33,452 bases of DNA from Acidimicrobiia bacterium (GCA_015488325.1 WFOA01000119.1:1-33452); one strand, 5' to 3'. Counted from the first letter of the stretch, positions 23,366 to 31,437 are shown. Notes: generated by a model not told the origin, from the sequence alone. Translations and numbers: made by a program.

Positions 23366-23899
23366 ATGAACGGGAGGCACCCCGACCTGTGGCCGGGCGA
23401 GTTCGTCTTCTGCCCGATGTGTGCCGGCCGTCTCGCCCCCCGGGAGGTGGGGGGTCGGGTACGGATGGCGTGTCCGTCCTGCGGGTGGGTTCACTATCGG
23501 GACCCGGGGATCGGAGCGGCGGTCGTCGTGTTCGACGACCGTGGATGGGTGCTCCTGGTACGGCGGGGACCCCGTTCGTCGCGGGCCGGCGCGTGGTCGT
23601 TGCCTGCCGGGTACGTCGACTACGGCGAAGACATCCGTGAGGCCGCCGCTCGGGAGCTCCGGGAGGAGACCGGCCTCGTGGCGGAGATCGGCGACGTCGT
23701 CTGGGTGTCGACCAACTTCCACGACCCGGCCAAGGTGACGGTGGGGGTGTGGTTCGAGGCGACGGTGACCGGAGGCACCCTGACGGCAGGGGACGACGCG
23801 GCGGAAGCCCGCTACTTCCCTCCCGACGGCCTCCCCAACCTGGCGTTCCCCGCCGACGCGGAGGTGATCGCGGCGTTGGCCGGTCGAAGCTCGGACTGA
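23366..23899 (+). CDS. Nudix hydrolase with N-terminal zinc ribbon
   Basis: The 177-residue protein starts at ATG 23366 and opens with a zinc ribbon, CPMC (16-19) and CPSC (36-39), followed by GWVHYRDPGIGAAVVV, an arrangement typical of NudC-like and ADP-ribose-pyrophosphatase-like Nudix enzymes. The complete Nudix box GYVDYGEDIREAAARELREE plus TGL lies at residues 82-104; its glutamates bind Mg2+ for hydrolysis of a nucleoside diphosphate linked to another group. The substrate is not determinable. Its last 88 nt overlap the end of the convergent phosphatase gene. Confidence 0.88.
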   Translation: MNGRHPDLWPGEFVFCPMCAGRLAPREVGGRVRMACPSCGWVHYRDPGIGAAVVVFDDRGWVLLVRRGPRSSRAGAWSLPAGYVDYGEDIREAAARELREETGLVAEIGDVVWVSTNFHDPAKVTVGVWFEATVTGGTLTAGDDAAEARYFPPDGLPNLAFPADAEVIAALAGRSSD

Positions 23900-24492
23900 T
23901 CGGGATCCCACCGGCCGCGTTCCCGCCAGGGAACACCCGGCTCCAGGGTCACCACGGTGCCGTGCCCGGGCTTGTCGGTGTGGAGCTCCGTCAGGTCCCG
24001 TCCTGTGAGGAACAGCCTCACTGCCTGGAGGGGGTCTTGGTGGCCGACGACGACCACGTCGCCTCCCGACCGGGCGGCGAAGCCTTCGACGGCGTCGGCC
24101 ATCCTTCGGGCGAGGGAGTCGAGGCTCTCGGGGGCGAACGGCAGGTCTTCGGGATGCGCCAGATAGGCTTCGACCTCGCCGGGATACACGGTCGGCAGCC
24201 GGTCCCAGGGGGTCCCCTGCCACCGGTCGCCGAGGCGCCATTCGGTGAGTCGTTCGTCCACACGGACGACGAGTCCGCGGACCCGTGCGATCGAAGCGGC
24301 CGTCTCCAACGCCCGTTCGAGGGGCGACGACCAGACCTCGACGATCGGACAGTCGGCCAGGTAGGCGGCGACGTCCTCCGCTTGGCGGCGTCCCCGCTCC
24401 GAGAGGCGGAATCCCGCCATGCGGGCGTAGACGAGATGGTCGGGGTTGTGGACCTCGCCGTGGCGGACGAGGTGGACGCGACGGGCGGTCAT
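23812..24492 (-). CDS. Histidine phosphatase (phosphoglycerate-mutase-like)
   Basis: The 226-residue protein begins MTARRVHLVRHGEVHNPDHL with the RHG motif of the phosphohistidine nucleophile (H11). It continues with LSERGRRQAEDVAAYL, VWSSPLERALETAASI, the acidic ERLTEWRLGD and the second catalytic histidine in VVVVGHQDPLQAVRL. These are the signatures of the histidine phosphatase superfamily; the substrate is unknown. The last 30 or so residues (ANAAITSASAGNARLGRPSG) look like low-complexity read-through: the TAG stop lies 88 nt inside the Nudix gene. The start has no Shine-Dalgarno sequence and sits 6 nt after TAATCT, so it is probably leaderless. Confidence 0.87.
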   Translation of the reverse strand: MTARRVHLVRHGEVHNPDHLVYARMAGFRLSERGRRQAEDVAAYLADCPIVEVWSSPLERALETAASIARVRGLVVRVDERLTEWRLGDRWQGTPWDRLPTVYPGEVEAYLAHPEDLPFAPESLDSLARRMADAVEGFAARSGGDVVVVGHQDPLQAVRLFLTGRDLTELHTDKPGHGTVVTLEPGVPWRERGRWDPDQSELRPANAAITSASAGNARLGRPSGGK

Positions 24493-24498
24493 CCGGCC

Positions 24499-24504
24499 AG
24501 ATTA
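24499..24504 (-). promoter_or_regulatory. -10 element for the histidine phosphatase gene (leaderless)
   Basis: TAATCT on the minus strand ends 6 nt before the ATG at 24492. It is back to back with the dinB hexamer 27 nt away. Confidence 0.5.
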
Positions 24505-24531
24505 GGGGCGGGGATGGGCGCCGGTTCCCGC

Positions 24532-24537
24532 TACCGT
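24532..24537 (+). promoter_or_regulatory. -10 element for dinB (leaderless)
   Basis: TACCGT ends 6 nt before the GTG start at 24544. I see no LexA-type operator in the 51-nt divergent region. Confidence 0.45.
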
Positions 24538-24543
24538 CGAGGT

Positions 24544-25728
24544 GTGGCGTTCACCGAATCGATCCTCCACGTCGACATGGATGCCTTCTTCGTCGCCGTC
24601 GAGCGCCGACACCGTCCGGAGCTCCGGGGCCGCCCGGTCGCCGTGGGAGGTACCGGCCCGCGCGGGGTCATCGCCTCCGCCTCCTACGAGGCGCGACGTT
24701 ACGGGGTCCGTTCGGCGATGCCGACCTCGAGGGCGCGGCGGCTGTGCCGCTCCCTCGTGGTGGTCCCCCCCGACCACGCCCGCTACGTCGAGGCGTCGGA
24801 AGCGGTGTTCGAGGTGTTCGGCTCGTTCACGCCGCGGGTCGAAGGGCTCTCCCTCGACGAGGCGTTCCTCGACGTCTCCGGGCTGCGGCGCCACTACCCG
24901 GACCCGGAGGCGGTCGCCGAGGCTCTGCGGCGGCGTGTCGCCGAGGCGACCGGACTGGTTGCCTCGGTGGGGATCGCCGCCACCAAGCTGGTGGCGAAGC
25001 TGGCGTCGGCAGATGCCAAGCCCGACGGGGTGCTCCGTGTGCCCACGGACGAGGTGGAGCGCTACCTGGCGCCCAAACCGGTAGGTGCGCTCTGGGGGGT
25101 GGGGGAGGCGACCCGCGCGGCGTTGGAGCGGTTGGGGGTGCACACCGTCGGGGAGCTGGCGGCCGTCCCCGAACGGGTCTTGGAGCGGGAGCTCGGCCCG
25201 ACTCTGGGCGCGCATCTGGCCCGGGTCTCCCGGGGCATCGACCCGCGGCCCGTGATCCCCGACTCCGAGGTGAAATCGGTGTCGGTGGAGCAGACCTATC
25301 CCAGCGACCTGTCGGACCGGGACCGCATCGCCTCCGAGCTCCTGAAACACGCCGACCGTCTCGCCTACCGTCTCCGACGCGGTGGGCTTCGTGCCCGCAC
25401 CGTCACCGTGAAGATCCGGTTCGCCGACTTCTCGACCGTGACCCGCTCCCACACCCGTGGGACCCCGACGGCGACGACCCGCGACCTCTACGCGGACGCC
25501 CGCCGGTTGCTGGGGAAGGTGCCGTTGCGAAAACCGGTGAGGCTGTTGGGGGTGGGGGCGTCCGGGCTCGAACCCGATGGGGCACCCCGCCAGCTCCAGG
25601 TGGGCGACGACGACGGATGGGAGCGGATCAGCGAAGCGGTCGATTCGGTGCGGGAGCGGTTCGGGACCGGGGCGGTGGTCCCGGCACGGTTGGTTGCCGA
25701 AACGGGCTCGGACGAGGCCTCATCGTGA
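24544..25728 (+). CDS. dinB: DNA polymerase IV (Y family)
   Basis: DinB is a low-fidelity polymerase that copies across damaged templates. The 394-residue protein starts at GTG 24544. The ORF-track extension to 23749 overlaps two other genes. Catalytic acidic residues are D11 in LHVDMDAFFVAVE and D105/E106 in GLSLDEAFLDVSG; the steric-gate aromatic follows D13. Next come SVGIAATKLVAKLASADAKP (palm), the helix-hairpin-helix WGVGEATRAALERLGV and a little-finger domain beginning KSVSVEQTYPSDL. The C-terminus has no recognisable beta-clamp peptide (QxxLxLF type) that I can point to; QLQVGDDD near residue 360 is the nearest candidate. Confidence 0.94.
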   Translation: MAFTESILHVDMDAFFVAVERRHRPELRGRPVAVGGTGPRGVIASASYEARRYGVRSAMPTSRARRLCRSLVVVPPDHARYVEASEAVFEVFGSFTPRVEGLSLDEAFLDVSGLRRHYPDPEAVAEALRRRVAEATGLVASVGIAATKLVAKLASADAKPDGVLRVPTDEVERYLAPKPVGALWGVGEATRAALERLGVHTVGELAAVPERVLERELGPTLGAHLARVSRGIDPRPVIPDSEVKSVSVEQTYPSDLSDRDRIASELLKHADRLAYRLRRGGLRARTVTVKIRFADFSTVTRSHTRGTPTATTRDLYADARRLLGKVPLRKPVRLLGVGASGLEPDGAPRQLQVGDDDGWERISEAVDSVRERFGTGAVVPARLVAETGSDEASS

Positions 25729-25742
25729 GCGGCGACGTCACG

Positions 25743-25748
25743 TATACT
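25743..25748 (+). promoter_or_regulatory. -10 element for the DUF3040 gene
   Basis: TATACT is close to the consensus, just after the dinB stop. Initiation near 25755 would give a leader of about 40 nt that includes GAGGTGATGGG before ATG 25795. The matching -35 is unclear. Confidence 0.5.
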
Positions 25749-25794
25749 GTGGGCCAGGACACCCGACGGGCAATGCATGAGCCGAGGTGATGGG

Positions 25795-26118
25795 ATGCCC
25801 TTGGACGACCGTGAGCAGAGGATCCTGGCCGAGATCGAGCGCCAGTTCTACGAGGAAGACCCGGGGTTGGCTCACGCGGTGCGCAACATCGACCGGTCGG
25901 GCCGGTTCGGTACCCGACTTCCTCTGGTCGGTGTGATCGTCGGCATCGTGGTCGTCCTCGTCTCCTTCACGGTCTCCACCGTGGTGGCGGTCGCCGGTTT
26001 CCTGCTGATGGTGGTCTCGGCCACCGCCCTCGCCCACGGTATCCGGGCCCGTGGAGGCATCGGCTTGGCCGCCGGGGGGAGTCGCAGCCCGCGGATCCGG
26101 TTCCGGCGCCGGACCTGA
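25795..26118 (+). CDS. DUF3040 membrane protein
   Basis: The 107-residue protein matches the DUF3040 family of actinobacteria: MPLDDREQRILAEIERQFYE at the N-terminus, EDPGLAHAV, then two adjoining membrane helices (LPLVGVIVGIVVVLVSFTVS and VVAVAGFLLMVVSATALAHG) and a basic tail. I use ATG 25795, because family members start with MPL..(E/D)xEQ; ATG 25777 would add six residues. The molecular function is unknown. DUF3040 genes are often found near dinB and the mraZ end of the division-cell-wall cluster, and here too it follows dinB. Confidence 0.85.
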   Translation: MPLDDREQRILAEIERQFYEEDPGLAHAVRNIDRSGRFGTRLPLVGVIVGIVVVLVSFTVSTVVAVAGFLLMVVSATALAHGIRARGGIGLAAGGSRSPRIRFRRRT

Positions 26119-26335
26119 GCGCCGCACCGAGGGCCGATGGGGGAGGTCGTCGACGGTGGTCCTCGGACTCGTCCACGAGAACCCCCCCTGTGAACGGACC
26201 CGCCGGTTCCGTGCTGGCTAGAGTGCGCTCCGCCGTGGATGCCCGCCGGGGTGCCTAGGTGTCCATGGACACGACGGAGGAGGGACGACGACCGGCCGCC
26301 GTATCCGGTCGTCCCGGACGACGAGAGGACCGCGA
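26119..26335. promoter_or_regulatory. Regulatory region upstream of the MerR-type gene
   Basis: This 217-nt gap has no credible gene of its own. It contains TAGAGT at 26219-26224 as possible -10, the 14-bp perfect palindrome at 26259-26272, and GAGAGGA just before the TTG start at 26336. Its length is unusual for this window, where most gaps are below 60 nt. Confidence 0.45.
26259..26272. repeat. 14-bp perfect palindrome, possible operator
   Basis: GTGTCCATGGACAC is identical to its reverse complement. It lies about 35 nt downstream of a candidate -10 (TAGAGT) and 63 nt before the MerR-type start codon. Autoregulation by the MerR-type protein is a reasonable guess. MerR operators usually lie between -35 and -10, so the position is atypical. 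Confidence 0.4.
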
Positions 26336-26839
26336 TTGGTGGAAGGATTCACCGCTCAGCAAGCCTGCAAGCTGACCAACTGCACGCCCCACCAGCTCAG
26401 GTACTGGGACCGAGTCGGATTGGTGTCGCCATCGCTGCAGAGGACGGGAGGAAGGCCCGGGGTTCGGAGGCTGTATTCGTTCCGGGACCTGGTGGCCCTG
26501 AGGGTGGTACGGAGCCTCCTCGACAACGGGATGTCGCTGCAGCGGGTGCGTCGAGCCTGGGACTATCTGAGGCGCAACGCCGAGCTCGACGAACATCTCG
26601 CCGGAGTGAAGCTGGTGACCGACGGCCAGAGCATCTTCCGGGTCTCCGACGACGAGTCCGAGCTCCTCGACGCCCTGCGGGAAGGCCAGCTCGCCTTCTT
26701 CGTGGCGATCGACGAGATCACCCGGAAGGTCGAAGAGGACGTGACCCGTTTCGAGCTCGACCGGGGGGCGTTCCTGGAGATGATCCGGCGTGTCGAAGAC
26801 GACGTGCTGGAGGAGAAACAGAACGTCGCCGAAGGCTGA
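26336..26839 (+). CDS. MerR-family transcriptional regulator
   Basis: The 167-residue protein has an N-terminal winged helix-turn-helix of MerR type: FTAQQACKLTNCTPHQLRYW, DRVGLVSPSLQ and RRLYSFRDLVALRVVRSLLD (about residues 5-60), followed by the helix GMSLQRVRRAWDYLRR. The C-terminal half is acidic and helical (VEEDVTRFELDRGAFLEM) without the cysteine set of metal-sensing MerR proteins. The start is TTG 26336 with GAGAGGA seven nt upstream; GTG 26339 is an alternative. Targets are unknown; the palindrome at 26259 may be its own operator. It converges with the transglutaminase gene. Confidence 0.83.
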   Translation: MVEGFTAQQACKLTNCTPHQLRYWDRVGLVSPSLQRTGGRPGVRRLYSFRDLVALRVVRSLLDNGMSLQRVRRAWDYLRRNAELDEHLAGVKLVTDGQSIFRVSDDESELLDALREGQLAFFVAIDEITRKVEEDVTRFELDRGAFLEMIRRVEDDVLEEKQNVAEG

Positions 26840-26884
26840 CCCCGAGGGTCGGCGTCGGCGAGGCCGGCCCGGTCCCGGATCCGA

Positions 26885-29236
26885 TCAGCGGGGGTGCCGC
26901 AGGGAGGTGGGACGGAACCAGCCGTACAGCCGCCTGGACCGTTCGTAGCGGTCCGTGAGGGCGGCTTCGGCCCGGTCGAACACCGGTCGAGGGTCGGCGA
27001 TGGTCGACCCGGGCGGCCCGTACGCGGCCGCCGAATAGGCCTCGGCGAGGGGACGCAACGCCGGCTCGTGGGCGTCGGCCATCTCCAACGGGGTGCGGTC
27101 CGGCCTCACCTCGGCGCCGAGGTCGCGGAGGCGGTCGACGATCTCCTCCCAGGCGGCGGTCACGTCCCCGTCGGCGAGACGGCGGAGCCGACGCCGGCGG
27201 CGGACGAGCTTGTAGGCCGGGACCGCGGCGAGGGCGGCGACGGCGGCGACGAGGATCCACACCCAGGCCGGGAGCTCCAGTCTGAACCCCGTGGGCCGCA
27301 GGTCGGGGGTCGGATCGCCGGCGGCGATGTCGAGGCCTTCGGGGAGTCGCTGGCGGTCGCGTTCACCGGTGAGGGCCCTGGCGGGTGTCGTCTCGGGATC
27401 TTCGGGAGCCGGGATGAAGTTTCGGGGGTCGAAACCGATGATGTCCCGGGTGGTGGCCGGGTTGATGTTGTCGGAGCGGGGCGTCGGATCGAAGCGGACC
27501 CACCCCTGGTCGTCCATCCACAGCTCCACCCACGAATGGGCGTTGCGCTCCCGGACGACGATGATCTCCGAACCGTCGGCGGCCCGTTCGACGTCGCCGG
27601 GGGCGAACCCGAGGACCACCCGTGACGGGATACCGAGGGCGCGCGCCATCACCGCCATCGAGGTGGCGAACTGTTCGCAGTAGCCGACCCGGTAGTTGAT
27701 GCTGTTGGGGTCCGTGAGCCAGGCCTCCAGGTCGAGGGCCGACGAGCCGGTGGTGACGTCGGTGGAGTAGCGGAACTGGGTCGGGTCCCGGAACCATGCC
27801 TCGAGGATGCTGGCTTGCTCGAAGCGGGTGACGCCCCCTTCGGTCACTTCGCGGGCCAGGGTACGGATCCCGACGGGGAGGTCGTCGGGGAGTTCGAGGT
27901 AGTAGTCGAGGTCGTCGGGCCTCTCGGCGAAGGAGGGGCCTTCCGGGTCGTCACGGAACACCCCCGCCGAGGCGGCTTCGGCGAAGATGGGGGAGAGCTC
28001 ACCGCCGACCGACGCCAGACGTCCGAAATCCGGTTGGGGGACGTCGGCGACGATCTCGTATTCCCATCCTCGCTTGGTGCGTACGTCGATGCCGATCGAC
28101 CCGTCCTCTCGGACGCGGAACGACTCGGAGATGAGGGGGACCGGGCTCTCCAGGGAGATGGGCGAGTAGAGGGTCGGCAGGAGCTGCTCGGCGAGGCCTT
28201 CGATCCGGATCCGGGCCGCCACCCGCACCGTCGGTCCCTGGAACTTCCAGTCCTCGCGTTCCCATCGGAGCCCCCCACGGTACGGGCGGCTGAAGGACTG
28301 GGCCGACGGCATCCAGTTGACCCCGTCGAAGGTGTCGAGGGTGATGAGCTTCCAGTACAGCTCCTCGTTGGGTGGTGCCGAGTCGGACACCCTGGCGACG
28401 AACATGGGCTCGTCGCTGAGGGAAGTGATGCTCTGCTTCAACCCGACGAAGAGGTTGAACGACGTCCCACCGTACAGGCCTGCCCCGAGGCCCGACTGGG
28501 ACCGCCAGGGGATGACGCCGAGGGCGGGTACGGCGGAGGCGAGTCCGGCGGAGGTGGTGAGGGAGGATCCGACGACGATGGCGGCCAGCACGACGGTCAC
28601 CCCGGGAGCGCGGCGGGGGAGGAACCCGCCGTCGGGTCTGCGGACCCGTCCACTTCCGCGGCGCCGGCCGGGGGCCGAGGCCACCAGCACGAGGACGAGG
28701 ATGGTGGCGAACGCGGCCATCCACCGGACGTCGGAGGGTTCGCGGTCCAAGGTGGCGAGCTGGAGGTAGAACACGAGGGGAGCGAGGGTGGCGACGAGCA
28801 CCCGGCCGTGGGTGAGCCCGGCGACGGCGAGGGCGGCGAGGGCCCAGAAGACGGCGGCGACGAGGGCGACGAGACCGGCGACGGGGAGGACGGGGGCGGC
28901 TCCGAAGCGCACCAGCTCGACGGCGAAGGCCATCTCCTCTCCGACGGCCGCGAAGGTGTCCCCGGTGGGGATCATCCCGAAGACGAGGGTATCGGGTGCC
29001 GTGACCCGGAGGACGGCGACGGTGACGCCGACCGCGTTGACGAGGACGGTCGCCCAGGTGGGGAGGCGGTAGGCGACCGCGGTCCAGGTGAAGGCGGCAC
29101 CGAGCACCGCCGCTGCCACCAGCACGAGCTGCCACGGCGGTCCCTCCCCGGTGTTCGGCTGGAGCAGCCTCCCCATCCGGGCGAGGGCGAGAGTGAGGCC
29201 GGCGGCGGCGCTCAGCCAGCCGAGACGCCGTGCCAT
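26885..29236 (-). CDS. Membrane-anchored transglutaminase-like protein (TgpA/DUF3488 type)
   Basis: The 783-residue protein has about five to seven N-terminal membrane helices (residues 1-235) and a large extracytoplasmic part with a transglutaminase-like core. The core shows C520 in YRVGYCEQFATSMAVMARAL, H567 in NAHSWVELWMDD and D583 in WVRFDPTPRSDN. One more membrane helix follows, LPAWVWILVAAVAALAAVPA (about 656-676), then a cytoplasmic DUF4129-like tail with DGDVTAAWEEIVDRLRDLG. The Cys-His-Asp triad is intact. Members may act as peptidases or crosslinkers at the cell envelope; the substrate is unknown. The start may be ATG 29236 or ATG 29260; both overlap the end of the DUF58 gene, by 25 or 49 nt. 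It is the last gene of the moxR operon. Confidence 0.88.
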   Translation of the reverse strand: MARRLGWLSAAAGLTLALARMGRLLQPNTGEGPPWQLVLVAAAVLGAAFTWTAVAYRLPTWATVLVNAVGVTVAVLRVTAPDTLVFGMIPTGDTFAAVGEEMAFAVELVRFGAAPVLPVAGLVALVAAVFWALAALAVAGLTHGRVLVATLAPLVFYLQLATLDREPSDVRWMAAFATILVLVLVASAPGRRRGSGRVRRPDGGFLPRRAPGVTVVLAAIVVGSSLTTSAGLASAVPALGVIPWRSQSGLGAGLYGGTSFNLFVGLKQSITSLSDEPMFVARVSDSAPPNEELYWKLITLDTFDGVNWMPSAQSFSRPYRGGLRWEREDWKFQGPTVRVAARIRIEGLAEQLLPTLYSPISLESPVPLISESFRVREDGSIGIDVRTKRGWEYEIVADVPQPDFGRLASVGGELSPIFAEAASAGVFRDDPEGPSFAERPDDLDYYLELPDDLPVGIRTLAREVTEGGVTRFEQASILEAWFRDPTQFRYSTDVTTGSSALDLEAWLTDPNSINYRVGYCEQFATSMAVMARALGIPSRVVLGFAPGDVERAADGSEIIVVRERNAHSWVELWMDDQGWVRFDPTPRSDNINPATTRDIIGFDPRNFIPAPEDPETTPARALTGERDRQRLPEGLDIAAGDPTPDLRPTGFRLELPAWVWILVAAVAALAAVPAYKLVRRRRRLRRLADGDVTAAWEEIVDRLRDLGAEVRPDRTPLEMADAHEPALRPLAEAYSAAAYGPPGSTIADPRPVFDRAEAALTDRYERSRRLYGWFRPTSLRHPR

Positions 29237-30390
29237 GTTCGGTTGGTCGCCATCATCCATGCCTCCGACCAGGAGTCGGTGGGGCGGACCGTGAGGGTGA
29301 GTACCCCGGCCCGCTGGAACGAGATGATCGAGCTGGAGTCCGTCTGGGTGGCGGACAGCAGGATCGTGGATCGGTAGTCGCGGGAGAGCAGTTGGTGGAC
29401 CCCCAACAGGTCGGGGTCGGGCACCCCGGAGACCAGGAAGAGCGCCCCACCCCGTCCGGTGCGGCCGATGTTGGCGGCGACGGTCCGCAGGTCGAGACGG
29501 GGGAGGGGTCGGGCGGCTGCGAGCCGCTCCATGGCGGCGGGGTAGTGGTCCGACGCGACGGTGGCGGTACCTCCTGCCCACAGTTCGGCGTCGAACCCCG
29601 AAGCGGCGAGATGGCGGAACACCGAGGCGGCGCCTCGGACCGCCTTCTCGAAACATGCTTCGTTTTCGTAGGCGAGGGCTCGCAGGTCCAACAGCACCAG
29701 GGCACGGGCCTGCCAGGGCGTCTCGAGCTGTCGGATCATCAGCTCGTCCCGTTTCGCCGACGACGGCCAGTGGACCCGTCGCAGGTCGTCCCCGGTCTGA
29801 TACTCACGGAGGGTGAAGAAGTCTTCACCTCCCCGGTGACTGAACTCGGGGCGGGACGCGTGCACGGCCGGGTCCCGGCCACGGACGAGGGGGAACCCGG
29901 CGAGGTCCTCCACCGCCGGGTAGACGACGAGGCGGTCTGTCGGTCCGGTCGGCCCCCCCAGCTCGGTGAGCCCCATCGGGTCGGTCACCGCCAGCTCGGC
30001 CGGTCCGACGTCGTACACCCCGCGAGGTCGACACACGATGTGGTAGCGGGCGACGACGGTCTCGGCGGACGGGATCCGCCCCACCTCGAAGGTGGCGGTC
30101 CCGAGCGTTCCGACCGAGTCCCGGAGGACGACGCCGGTGAGGGACCGGCGCCGACGGTTGGTCACGACGAGCTCCACGGTGGCCTGATCGCCTTCGTGGA
30201 CCGCCTCGGGGGCGAGGCGGCGGACGACGCCGACCCGGGGCGCCGCCGACCGGCTCGACGCCGCCGCCACCGCCACACCGAGGAGCAGCAGCACACCGGT
30301 GACCAGCAGCTCGACCTCTCCGAACCCGACCCAGAGCGCCAGGGAGGCCCCCCCGGCTCCGAGGACGGCCCATCCGCGCTCGGTGAGCAT
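29212..30390 (-). CDS. DUF58 domain protein
   Basis: The 392-residue protein has two membrane helices near the N-terminus (VLGAGGASLALWVGFGEVE and LLVTGVLLLLGVAVAAAS), a beta-rich region (residues 50-170), and the DUF58 signature REYQTGDDLRRVHWPSSAKR followed by DELMIRQLE. The signature leads into a von-Willebrand-A-like fold that starts ARALVLLDLRA. DUF58 proteins accompany MoxR ATPases and are thought to anchor or cooperate with them in envelope-protein maturation. Its ATG shares one base with the moxR stop (TGATG), and its end overlaps the transglutaminase gene, so all three are co-expressed. Confidence 0.88.
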   Translation of the reverse strand: MLTERGWAVLGAGGASLALWVGFGEVELLVTGVLLLLGVAVAAASSRSAAPRVGVVRRLAPEAVHEGDQATVELVVTNRRRRSLTGVVLRDSVGTLGTATFEVGRIPSAETVVARYHIVCRPRGVYDVGPAELAVTDPMGLTELGGPTGPTDRLVVYPAVEDLAGFPLVRGRDPAVHASRPEFSHRGGEDFFTLREYQTGDDLRRVHWPSSAKRDELMIRQLETPWQARALVLLDLRALAYENEACFEKAVRGAASVFRHLAASGFDAELWAGGTATVASDHYPAAMERLAAARPLPRLDLRTVAANIGRTGRGGALFLVSGVPDPDLLGVHQLLSRDYRSTILLSATQTDSSSIISFQRAGVLTLTVRPTDSWSEAWMMATNRTWHGVSAG

Positions 30391-31367
30391 CAGGTGGCGA
30401 CCCTGGTACTTCCCGGGACCCGCAGATGGCGGAGGATCGAGGCGAGTACGTCGCGGAGGTCGGTGCCCCGCATCTGGGCTTCCGGTCGCAGCGCCATGCG
30501 GTGCTCGAGGACGGGGACGCAGAGGGCTTTCACGTCGTCGGGGGTGACGAAGGCCCGGCCTTCGGCGGCGGCCCGCACCCGGGCGACCCGCTGGAGGAAC
30601 AGCGCCGAGCGAGGGGAGGCGCCGAGGAGGACTTCACCGTGGTTGCGGGTCGCCTCGACGAGGTCGATGATGTAGCTGCGGACCGACTGGGCGACGTGGA
30701 TGTGGCGGGCGGCGTCGATCATCGCCACCACTTCTTCGGCGCTCACCACCGGCGTAAGGTCGGGGAAGGTGGAGCGGACCCCGTGGGTGTCGAGCATCTC
30801 CAACTCTTTCTCCCGGGTCGGGTATCCGAGCGTCACCCGCATCATGAACCGGTCGAGTTGCGCTTCGGGGAGCGGGTAGGTCCCTTCGTGCTCGAGGGGG
30901 TTCTGGGTGGCCACCACCATGAAGGGGGCGCCGAGGGGTCGGGTGATGCCGTCGACGGTGACCTGTCGCTCCTCCATCGCCTCGAGGAGGGCCGCCTGGG
31001 TCTTCGGCGAGGCGCGGTTGATCTCGTCTCCGACCACGACGTTGGCGAAGATCGCCCCCGGCTTGAAGGTGAACTCCGACCTCTGGCGGTCCCACACCGA
31101 TACGCCGGTGATGTCGGAGGGGAGCAGGTCGGGGGTGAACTGGATCCGGTTGAAGGTGCAGTCGATCGACCGGGCGATGGATTTGGCGAGGAGGGTCTTG
31201 CCGACTCCGGGAACGTCCTCGATGAGGGCGTGGCCTTCGGCCATGAGGCACATCAACACCTGTTCGATCGCCGGTCGTTTCCCCTGGATGACCCGTTCGA
31301 CGTTCCCGGCGATCGCATCGAAACGCTCGGCGAACCACGTGGCCCGCTCGTCGATACCCACGTCCAC
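30390..31367 (-). CDS. MoxR-family AAA+ ATPase
   Basis: MoxR ATPases are AAA+ chaperones that assist assembly of partner proteins, often with DUF58/VWA proteins. From GTG 31367 the protein has 325 residues with Walker A DVPGVGKTLLAKSIARS, Walker B VVVGDEINRASPKTQAALLE, sensor-like MVVATQNPLEHEGTYPLPEA and the lid domain LLGASPRSALFLQRVARVRA. The ORF-track start at 31472 adds a proline-rich stretch not typical of the family. The tandem GTG codons at 31370 and 31367 follow GGAG by 4 and 7 nt, so I chose 31367. The operon order moxR, DUF58, transglutaminase is conserved widely in bacteria. Confidence 0.92.
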   Translation of the reverse strand: MDVGIDERATWFAERFDAIAGNVERVIQGKRPAIEQVLMCLMAEGHALIEDVPGVGKTLLAKSIARSIDCTFNRIQFTPDLLPSDITGVSVWDRQRSEFTFKPGAIFANVVVGDEINRASPKTQAALLEAMEERQVTVDGITRPLGAPFMVVATQNPLEHEGTYPLPEAQLDRFMMRVTLGYPTREKELEMLDTHGVRSTFPDLTPVVSAEEVVAMIDAARHIHVAQSVRSYIIDLVEATRNHGEVLLGASPRSALFLQRVARVRAAAEGRAFVTPDDVKALCVPVLEHRMALRPEAQMRGTDLRDVLASILRHLRVPGSTRVAT

Positions 31368-31399
31368 CACTGAGCTCCATCTGATCGCGGTCGAGATGC

Positions 31400-31405
31400 A
31401 CTCTA
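31400..31405 (-). promoter_or_regulatory. -10 element for the moxR operon
   Basis: TAGAGT on the minus strand lies 32 nt before GTG 31367, leaving a short leader with GGAG. It is divergent from the TAACCT for the plus-strand genes, 26 nt away. Confidence 0.4.
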
Positions 31406-31431
31406 CCCCTGGACCGGAGTTGGGCCTCGGG

Positions 31432-31437
31432 TAACCT
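31432..31437 (+). promoter_or_regulatory. -10 element for the 84-residue gene
   Basis: TAACCT lies 33 nt before ATG 31471, which is preceded by the purine-rich stretch GGGAGGGAG and GGGAGGC. Confidence 0.4.

Noticed and set aside
27815-29377. 520-codon plus-strand ORF with a Glu/Gly/Asp-rich product
   Set aside because: The acidic repeats are the complement of Ala/Val-rich membrane helices of the transglutaminase gene on the minus strand, not a real repeat protein.
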